Below, in pieces: positions 55,906-64,000 of a stretch of 64,000 nt of DNA. Below the pieces are notes generated by a model. That model made no database searches and had not been told where the DNA came from. It saw nothing but the letters and a program-made list of their open reading frames with translations. A program made the position numbers and the translations under genes. Origin of the DNA: Lepraria neglecta (taxonomy: Eukaryota; Ascomycota; Lecanoromycetes; Lecanorales; Stereocaulaceae); contig CM065650.1 in assembly GCA_033220425.1 (NCBI GenBank), positions 1,984,001-2,048,000 on the forward strand, in the 5' to 3' direction. Position 1 is the first letter of the stretch; each line of letters begins with the position of its first letter.

Positions 55906-56236
55906 CTCGGTCGGCGATATATTTGGACGTATTATTGTTGCAGAAAGGGGTTAAAACGTCGATTTCTGCAAAGACAGAAAAAATGTTCAGATCTCAGCCC
56001 TATAGGGCTGATCGGTTGGATAGGGTGATCGGCTGGGGGGTGAACCCTTCTATCGTAGATCCGAAAAACCTGTTATAGCGTGGTTTTTTAGTTATCGATT
56101 GGCGCGCGCACACACCAAAATCTGAACAAAGTCGGCTTTTTACTAGATCTCCATCACCAGTAGTCAGAATCGTTCCTAAATGGGCAAAAGTGAAGCTCTT
56201 GGCATAGTGTTGCTTTTGCCCCCATAAACGGAGCTC

Positions 56237-57326
56237 TTGCCCGCGCTGTCGCTGCCTACCACCCTCGCCGCCGCCAAAATGCCACCCCTACTAGGCTCTC
56301 AGACACGTTTTGATATCGAGCACTATCTCGACCGCGGTGATACAGTCAAAGATATAGTAGACCGTACTGGTGTGACTCAACAGCAGATCTCCAAGATGAA
56401 GCGGAACCTGGAGGCGTGGGGGACGGTCGTTGCCCCATATATGGTGCAGGGCCGTCCCCGCCTTCTTACTGAAGTAATGGAGAAAGCCCTGACTAATTGG
56501 CTGGATGAAAAGCTACTGTCTTATCTCTTTGAAATGGTATATTTTCTATACGATATATATAGTCTGACGCTCGGTGAGTCTACTGTTTATGATACCCTGC
56601 GGCGATGTAATTGGTTATATAAAAAAGTAAGCCTCGCCTCCTATTTATATAAGGTATAGCCTGACTTACTTATTAATGTCTGGATAGGCTTCCTACCGAG
56701 CTTCTCAGCGAGACTAGCGCGAGCGCGATAAATAGAAAGCAAAGCTATATAGCTGGACCGCAAATCAGCTGATATTTCTGGATGAGACTGTATCCCATGA
56801 GCGTACCGCTGATAGGAAGTTTGGCTGGTCTCGTCTTGGTGTAGAGGTAGGGGTAAATACGCTATTCAAAAGATCAAAGAGGTGGTCAGTTCTTCCTGTA
56901 TATACGGTGGATGGATATATTGCCTGGACCACTATCTATGGTTCTCTCACCGAGACTTTATTCAATGATTTTATACGCAATAAGGTTCTCCTATAGTATA
57001 CCCCTGTAGCACTAGGAGGGCCTCGTTCAGTGCTTATCCTTGACAATACATCTATCTACTACTCGCAGGAATTAGTGGATATATACGAGGCTGCAGGTAT
57101 TACATTAGCTTATCTTCCACCGTACTTACCAGACTATAACCCTATTAAGACCTTATTTACTATCCTTAAGGGGTGGCTTAAAAGGAATGGTTATCTTATT
57201 AACATATATGGTCCTGAGCTGGTAGACTTCGAGAGATTTTTGAATAATGCGGTAAGGGCGCAGGGCGACCTTGCTGACTATGGGGCACTATTTCGAGTAG
57301 CGGGTATATATTATGAAGGGCGGTAA
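56237..57326 (+). pseudogene. Tc1-like (DD34E, DDE_3-type) transposase relic
   Basis: From the N terminus: a helix-turn-helix region (FDIEHYLDRGDTVKDIVDRTGVTQQQISKMKR read in two parts; about 56307-56400), open to ~56658, then a damaged middle, then a DDE core. The first catalytic Asp is in IFLDET (about 56775), the second in LILDNTS (57030-57060), and a third position follows after 34 residues in PDYNPIK, where the family has Glu. Here it is Lys, as a GAG-to-AAG change of the RIP type would give. At least one stop lies in the middle region. The C-terminal half is open from 57030. Terminal repeats could not be found by eye. This is a plain DNA transposon, dead by sequence. Confidence 0.78.
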
Positions 57327-58043
57327 ATGATAGCTAAATAGTAGAGAGATCTATATATAGACGGAGGGCTTAACAGAGTTGTAATCAGAAAAGTGCTTTT
57401 AATTGGTAGTTGGCAAATAAGAGATATATATATATAATTGTCTTATTGACGTCGATATAACTTGTAGCCTGCTTTTTCTCGCTCCCACTGCTAAGTCTTA
57501 ATACTCTATATAATTGTATCCTCGCTAAGGGGCCGCTGAGTCTCTAGTATATCGTTATCGTCGCTGCTACCTAACCTATAATCGTTATCTGCTCCATAGT
57601 TCTTTCGCGTATAGTACTGTCCTGTCTTATCCTAAGTCGTTACTTAAGATATAGGTACCTGGACCTGAGTAGATAGCGGTAGTAAGGATATTATATCAAA
57701 CGGTGAAGCTTGTATAGTACTTACTAAAATAAAGATATTAGCAAAATCAATTGATTGTGCTCTGTATAGCCTTCTCCGACTGCCAAGCCAAAAAAACACG
57801 AATTCTAGCGTATTATTTCATCTAGTTACAGATTACCCGTATATTTAATAACTAACTACAGCCAAATCTTTTGTGATAAAACGATAGTGCAGAAGCTAAT
57901 ATCTATAATATTTAGCGGCGGAGAAAGCCGCACAGCCAAAAGATTACTCTAATACCATATATTAACCGCTAAAATACTACTTATAAATAGAAATTAATAG
58001 TAGAATAAAAGTAGAACGACTGACGTTGATGACTGGCAGATTT
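57327..58043. other. AT-rich spacer, 0.7 kb
   Basis: RIP-affected sequence without recognisable coding. It probably holds the 3' end of the Tc1-like element. Confidence 0.4.
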
Positions 58044-58478
58044 CTACTTCTTATAAGCCTGATATTTACTGGTAAGTCGAGCGAGATGATGCCCAACTCC
58101 AGGTTTAATATCTATAGAATCCCAGTAAGCCTTATGCCCTAAGCCCTTCATTTCCTGTTGGATAGACTGAATTGATATATAAGCTTCTTCTAGGACATGT
58201 CCAGCGTGCTCAAAAGCTTCTTTTTTTGCCCCTATCCAGGTGTTTTCTATATTGTAAAGCCATGAGATATATCCAGCCTAATCTTTAGTAGTTACAGGGC
58301 TGCTGGGCCTTAATACGTTAGTATTAGGAAGATGTGATAAAGCGCGCGACCTGGAAGAAGACGCCGTATAGCGAGGATGCGGTAATAGTAGAGGAGATGG
58401 CGTATGAGCAGGCGTAGGCGCTAGTGCTGGCGCTGGTGTTGGCGTTAGATGAGAAGTCGGTGAAGTGTTACGACCCAC
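58044..58478 (-). pseudogene. Proline/alanine-rich unknown frame with one stop
   Basis: The minus strand keeps one continuous frame from a Pro/Ala/Thr-rich start (TPTPAPALAPTPAHTPS) to a helical tail (EMKGLGHKAYWDSIDIKPG) ending at 58044. It is interrupted once, at about 58277, by TAG where CAG is likely. The amino end is cut by the terminal repeat of the retroelement fossil. I do not recognise the family. Confidence 0.4.
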
Positions 58479-58851
58479 GTCTGGTCGTTTACCTAATGGT
58501 GCGATAACCGACGTAGGGGTTGCGTGTGTCTTATACTTCTATAGGAGAGGAGTCACTCAGGTAGAATGGCAGTCTTCGTTGTGGTAGATAATCAATACGT
58601 TCTATATTAATAACTAGTAAAGTATAGTACAAGGAGTACCAGGAAGATTAACCAAGTTGAACACGCTGTTCCAAACAGTAGGCAAAGCCCCGTATATATA
58701 GACATAAGAAATCCTGCCAAGCATTCTTGATAGCATTGCTCGCACTGCGATCATTACGATCATCATTCCTGATAGCATTGCTCGCACTACGATCATTACG
58801 ATCATCGCTTCACCTACCTATCCTGTCCGAAGTTATGAGTCCTTCGCGACA
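58466..58851 (-). repeat. Candidate long terminal repeat of the Gypsy fossil
   Basis: The segment starts TGTTACGACCC and ends TTCGCGACA, giving TG..CA ends with a short inverted match, and lies on the 3' side of the pol relic. It contains two ~41 bp tandem units (GCATTGCTCGCACT core, about 58725-58806). The partner repeat would lie outside the window, so this is a candidate only. Confidence 0.5.
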
Positions 58852-58899
58852 GTCCTATTAGAATCCCCTGGTTCTAACACTAGCCCCTCCTCTCAGATT

Positions 58900-59440
58900 T
58901 CTCGTCCCGAGAAACCATCCATCCTTCATACCACCTATTCGTACTAAACGATTATCTAACCCAGCCATCCGTTCGAAGGAGCTAGCCAGTAAACTTTCCG
59001 ACTTCGTTATAAGACCCTATTCCCGTTGCGTCGCCGGTGGCAAGCAGTATCTTATAGGTACTAATTCTAATAGATATTCGAGTTATATTACTAGTAGTAG
59101 GAAGTGCGACCTTATAGTGTCGCCCCTTGAAATACGTCGTATTAAGAAACGGTATAACGAACTGCGTAAAGAAATTACCGATACGCTTGCGAAGCTAGTA
59201 CGCCTCTAGGTATAGTTAAACTCTATTAAGAAAGAGAAGAAGAATATAGTAGACCGAGAATTACAGAACATAAAGGAATTAGAGGAGGACTAATACGTTA
59301 CTCCTAAGCTAAACGACCTAATGTTTAACGTCTTATCCGAGTAGTTCGATCTCCCCGACAGGATAGAAATCCCCGAGAGCTTCGACTAGTCTTCTCTTAT
59401 CTCCGATGAAACTCTTATAGGTATTCCCCGCAATTCCCCG
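58900..59440 (+). other. Degraded coiled-coil-like coding stretch inside the Gypsy fossil
   Basis: Between the candidate terminal repeat and the pol relic the opposite strand shows degraded protein-like sequence rich in Lys, Glu and Leu, with a coiled-coil look. It may be an antisense accessory frame or an older fragment. Family not recognised. Confidence 0.3.
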
Positions 59441-62400
59441 CAAGGTTCCTAAGAGGTTCCCAGGTACTTTCCGTTTCGTTATACCCTTTCTATTTAACTA
59501 GATAGAACTAATTCCTTCTATCTAGGATCCTCTCGACCTTATACTCTATTTCTTCCTTAATATCATAATAAAACATTTCTTAGAGTAGGGTATTAGAGTC
59601 TACTAGCTCTAGAAGTAAGACGTAGAATACCGGATATACTTTGGCGTCAGGTAGAAGCTCAAGTTTATAGTTAACGGCCCCCTTTACCTTCTTAATCAAG
59701 AATAGTCCGACCTTAATATAATCTAGTTTCTTACTTGGTCTTATTATCTTTATATTTTTTATTAGAAGGTATACTTTATCCCCTTCTTTAAGCTAAGGAA
59801 TATTCTTTCTTTTACTATTAATCTATCCCTTCAATTTATTATTTAAGCTTTCGATCGTCTTTTATATATCCTTATACAAACTTTTTAGCTCTTCTACCTT
59901 AACTAAGGCTTTTTCTACGTTAGGTCCTTCCCTAGGTTCTAGAAATATATTCGTATTCTTCCCGTAGTTGGCGAAGAATAGTATTAGACCCGTTATATCT
60001 AACTTCTTATCGTTATACGCTAGTTATACTATTAGAAGCAGTAAAACCTAATTATCTTACTTTAGGTTTATATAGTATCTTAGGTACGCTTCTATTATTT
60101 AGTTTGCACATTCTATTTATCCATTAGTTTGCAGATAGTACGCTATTAATATCCGAAGCTTAGTTCTAATTACTGCGATCAGCGTTTTCTAATAGTTAGA
60201 AGTAAATAATTTATCTCTGTCGGATATTATCGATTTAGGTATACTATAATCCCTTACCAACTTGTCGAGTAATATAAAGGCTAATTAATCCGCTTTGTAT
60301 ATTTCTTTGAAAGGTATTATAATTATATACTTCGTAAGTTTATCTATAATGACTATAATTGAATCGAAGGTGTCCTATATAGCTGGATCCTTCGAAGGTA
60401 GTAGCTTAACTATAAAGTCCATTGTGATATCATCCTATAGTGATTCTGGTACAGGTATAAACTAAATTTATCTATACTTGGCGTATCATGCCGCCTTGTT
60501 TTACTAGTACTGAATATATTCTTTGATATATTATTCAACGCGTATCTAAAGTTTCGGCGCTACGTATCCTTATCCTAGGAGTTCTATAGTCTTAGACACT
60601 CTAGGGTAACCTTGTAATAGGTTATTATAGTAATCTCTAATTACTTCTTCAACGTATATATCAGGTAAGTAAGTTTTATCCTGATATTTGAGCAATACTA
60701 AATATAGTTGATCTTGTCGTAGTTCTATTGCGAATATATCGTTATCGTAGGCCTTTACGATTTTGTTAGTCATATTAGGTCCTAATATACGAAGGGTCAT
60801 TACTAATACCTAGTATAGCACCAATAATCCATCGGCTTCTCGTTTTAGGATTGGTCGTTCCGTAATATTCTTCCCTTCCATATAGTCTAATCGCCTACTA
60901 AGCGTATCTACTCGACCATTATCTTTTCCTAGGGTGTATATTATCTTGAACTTATATTGTCTAAGTAGTTCTAACTATCTAACTTATCTTCTATTTAACT
61001 CTTTTATTATTATAAAGTTAAGAAGATTCTTATAATCCGTAAAGATAGTTAGGTCCGAGCAGCTTTCTACGTATACTCTCTAATTCTAAAGTATATATAC
61101 TATAGTAAGTAGCTCTTTGTCGTATATATTATAGTTTTATTCTACTACTAACATTTTTCGTGAAAAGTAGGTAACTAGATACTACTTTTAGTCCTTTATT
61201 TGACAAAGGCATACTCCTATTACAAGATCCGAGGCATCTATTTCGATACGAGCCGGTTCGTTAGCCTAAAAGGTACAGAGTACTAGTAGATCTGCATATA
61301 CTTTTTTTAACGTGTCAAACGACTTTTATTATTCTTATCTCTATATAAATCTAATATCTTTCTTAGTAATATCTATAAGTAGAAGTACTTTCTTTAAGTA
61401 GCCCTCGATAAACTTCCTATTAAAGTTGGCAAATCCCAAGAAACTTTGTACTATTTTGACGTCCTGTAGTATAGGCCATTCCGCTATAGCTTTAATCTTT
61501 TCTAGGCTTATACTAATACCTTTTATACTAACTATAAATCCTAGGAACTCGATAGAGTCCCTATAAAATTCGCACTTTTCTGGTTTAAGGAGAAGTCCCG
61601 CTTATAATAGGCATTCGATAACATCCTATATATACTTAATATATTCTTCCTTTTTCTTAGAGTAAATCAAGATATCGTCGAGGTACGCTATCGCTGTTCG
61701 ATCTAAGTATACTCGTACGACGTTATTAATAAGTACTTGGCAGGTTACTAGTGTATTAGTAAGTCTAAACAGTATTACTAAGTACTTATAGTAGCTATAT
61801 CTAGTTCGGAAGGTAGTTTTCCATTCTTCGCCTTCTTTTATCCGAATTAGATTATATATACCCCTAAGGTCTAGTTTCGTAAATATCTTTGCCTTACCGA
61901 GCCGATCCTATAGCTCGCTAATATTTAGTAAAGGATATCTATTCTTAATAGTAATGTCGTTCAACTTTCGATAGTCGACGTATAGCCTTAAGCTTCCGTC
62001 CTTCTTCAGCGCGAAGAGGATTAGATAACCTACTAGTAATTTAGATTCCCGAATAAATCCTTTCTTAAGGTTCTTATCGATATACCTACGAAGTATAGTA
62101 AGTTCCTTTTCCGATAATATATAGATAGGTCCAAATATTAGCGCCTTACTAGGTTCGAGTTCGATCTTATAATCCTATAGTTAGTGCTTAGGCAACGCTT
62201 TTGTACTCGTCTCTTCCTCGAATAGATATACCTATTATTTATATTCCCGAGGGATTATAGAAGGTTCGTCTTTTCCTTTAATAGCTCTCTCTTTAGTATC
62301 CTACTAACCTCTACTAGTAACTAAGGAGTCGAGCCTTCTCTCTTAGAAGTTACTCTTATTATTTAAGAATAAAGTAATATATACTTCGACCGGTCTTCGG

Positions 62401-64000
62401 TTCTTTCTCTTATCTATTATTATCTACTATCGACTAATAGGTCTAATACTAGTAATATCTCCAGATCATCCGAATTTAAGTACTTTTATCTTCTAGTTAA
62501 TTTCTAGGTTATATTTATTTAACCAAGGCATTCCCAAAATAATATTATAAGTAGCTATCCTAACTATATCGAATATAATCTCCTTATAGTATTACTAAAT
62601 TATTACTAGTAGGGAGCGTATCTCCTCCTCTACTTTTCCTATTAAGAATACTAACCCGTTAGCTAGGCGTAGCTCGTAAGATAATTTCTTCTTTCGGGTT
62701 GGTAGGCCGCTTAAGTCCACTAAGTTCCTTAAGATAAAATTTCCTATAGCCCCGCTGTCTATCATCGCCACGGTCCGCTATCCGTCAATATTTACTAGTA
62801 TAATAATATAAGTATAGTACTAGGCGGAACACAATTATTGTTTAGGGAATAATATATTAATCTCCTTATACTTCCCTGTAGCATAAGAGATTACTCTTTT
62901 CCCTATAATAGTAGGAAGCCGTATACTTCCTTTATACCCTTATACGGAATATATTTATCGTATAAGTAGCTATACTATAGTACTTGGTTACAAGCTCCTC
63001 GTTTAAAGACTTTAAGTAAGTTATTTCTTTCCTTTTCCTACTTCTCCGTAAAGTATAGGAAGTAATAATACTTCCTCTTGCTTACAAGATACTACTAGTA
63101 TCTATCTTCCTTATACTTATACTACTATATTTCTCTATAGTAAGCTTTCTTAAGTAGAGGTATCGTATATTCCTTTACTAGACAGCCTCTTTCCTCTCTA
63201 TATACTAAATAATCGGGTAATACGCACTTAGTATATAGAATCTCGCTATATTACTAATATTCCCTATCGTATCGATAGTCTCGTATAGGTTCGTCCCATT
63301 TGGGTTTTACAGATAATTACTTATTTAGTATACCTTATACTTTACTTTCGATTTCGTCGAAGAGTTTATATTCATCTTTATCCGATTAAAGTTCATTAAT
63401 TTCTAGCAATTTTCCTTCTATTTAGGATATAGTAGATCTAGGTTCGGGTGTCGACGCTAGTCTCTCCGGGCTAGCTTTCTGCTATTCCTAATCCGTCTTG
63501 TACTATTAAGATCTATTACTATCCCTATAGTAGTACCTCTATACTTCTTTATTAAATTCTGACTCGAAGGTATTATCTTCCGAATCCTGACTGAATTCTT
63601 CTTTATTATAGGGTTACTATATTTCTTCAGAGTCTTCCTCGTTATCTAGAGGTCCTCCTTCTATTATATTAATCTATAGTTAGTATACTATATTCTTCGA
63701 CCTATAGTCTCTAGCTATATAGCCCAGTTTACTATAGCTATAGTAAGTAATTACTTTCTTTCCCCCGTGCTGCTTTTTCCCTTTAAAGTTTCCTTTCTTC
63801 TTTCCTATTTAAATAAAGTTAATCTCTATTAGTACTATTCTATAGTAAGTGTTACGTTCTCTATTATCTTATTAGTAATTTCTTATTTTTAAAAAGAATC
63901 CCTCGTATTAGGTTCCGCTAACTCCTCCGTTATATTATTTCTCTATAGATTATTTAAATAGCTTATTATTAATCTTAATCGTATTTTTAATAAGTCTATC

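Larger units (their letters stand above)
53609..56050 (-). mobile_element. Full-length, broken Fot1/pogo (Tc1/mariner superfamily) transposon
   Basis: Inverted terminal repeats of ~57 bp begin GAAGGGTTCACCCCCCAGC and include the palindrome CAGCCCTRTAGGGCTGA. TA is duplicated on both sides (53607-53608 and 56051-56052), the target of this superfamily. The 2442 bp length is normal for a Fot1-like element. The body is AT-rich and RIP-mutated while the termini are well preserved. Confidence 0.92.
58466..64000 (-). mobile_element. Ty3/Gypsy chromovirus fossil, broken, cut by the window end
   Basis: Minus-strand relic of a chromodomain-type Ty3/Gypsy retroelement. Recognisable parts, from high to low coordinates: gag zinc knuckle (about 63.7 kb), protease region (about 62.4-62.9 kb), reverse transcriptase (about 61.4-62.2 kb), RNase H (about 60.9-61.4 kb), integrase with its zinc-binding head (about 59.9-60.8 kb) and the integrase C terminus leading into a chromodomain-like end (about 59.5-59.8 kb). 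It is broken, with some dozens of stops, and RIP-saturated, so it is not recent. Its 5' end lies outside the window. Confidence 0.85.

Noticed and set aside
1-64000. tRNA, rRNA or other RNA genes
   Set aside because: I looked for A/B-box or cloverleaf-like stretches by eye and found none I could support; a tRNA scan would be decisive.

Overview
This window comes from a filamentous ascomycete (Pezizomycotina; Dothideomycetes-like gene content, but the class is inferred). The protein genes have short introns (46-98 bp) with fungal branch sites such as CTGAC or CTAAC and GT..AG ends. The gene families (Spt20, a fungal Zn2Cys6 factor, a NACHT-ankyrin protein, a Pex22-like protein) are typical fungal ones. 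The repeat-rich flanks are almost stripped of CpA/TpG but keep CpG, the footprint of repeat-induced point mutation (RIP).

Layout. (1) 1-19.85 kb is a decayed repeat block. A ~17.8 kb composite unit is bracketed by inverted ~620 bp repeats that both end in CATCGCGCTTTCCC next to TA. It holds a degraded Plavaka-type transposase (+, about 12.6-15.1 kb), two degraded paralogous SNF2-like helicase genes (-, about 3.8-7.3 and 8.0-11.8 kb), an unrecognised degraded coding stretch (-, about 0.9-3.5 kb) and recurring GAGTCGGA-type motif clusters. Next come a 1.55 kb imperfect palindrome with a minisatellite and a truncated Fot1/pogo copy. (2) 19.9-53.3 kb is a normal gene island with twelve well supported genes and one doubtful one: PEX22-like, SPT20, a mitochondrial PPR protein, a histidine acid phosphatase, WRAP73/Wdr8, a NACHT-ankyrin receptor, an acetoacetate-decarboxylase-fold protein, RPS25, a MAPR/cytochrome b5-like protein, a TauD/TfdA dioxygenase, a Zn2Cys6 regulator, a GNAT acetyltransferase, a repetitive Tyr/Gly/Gln-rich ORF (doubtful) and GTR2. 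A 1.1 kb internally deleted pogo-type element lies 95 bp upstream of RPS25. (3) 53.6-64 kb is a second repeat block: a complete-length but broken Fot1/pogo transposon with a TA target duplication, a DD34E Tc1-like transposase relic, an unknown proline-rich reading frame with one stop, and a broken Ty3/Gypsy chromovirus fossil that runs off the right edge.

The island genes are mostly unrelated housekeeping genes. Two share growth or transcription themes (GTR2 in TORC1 amino-acid signalling, SPT20 in SAGA). The one possible functional pair is the tail-to-tail TauD dioxygenase and Zn2Cys6 regulator, but no biosynthetic core gene is present. The most unusual object is the giant Plavaka plus double-SNF2 composite in the left block. 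Exon boundaries were inferred by eye from splice signals and reading-frame continuity; no alignment or RNA evidence was available.
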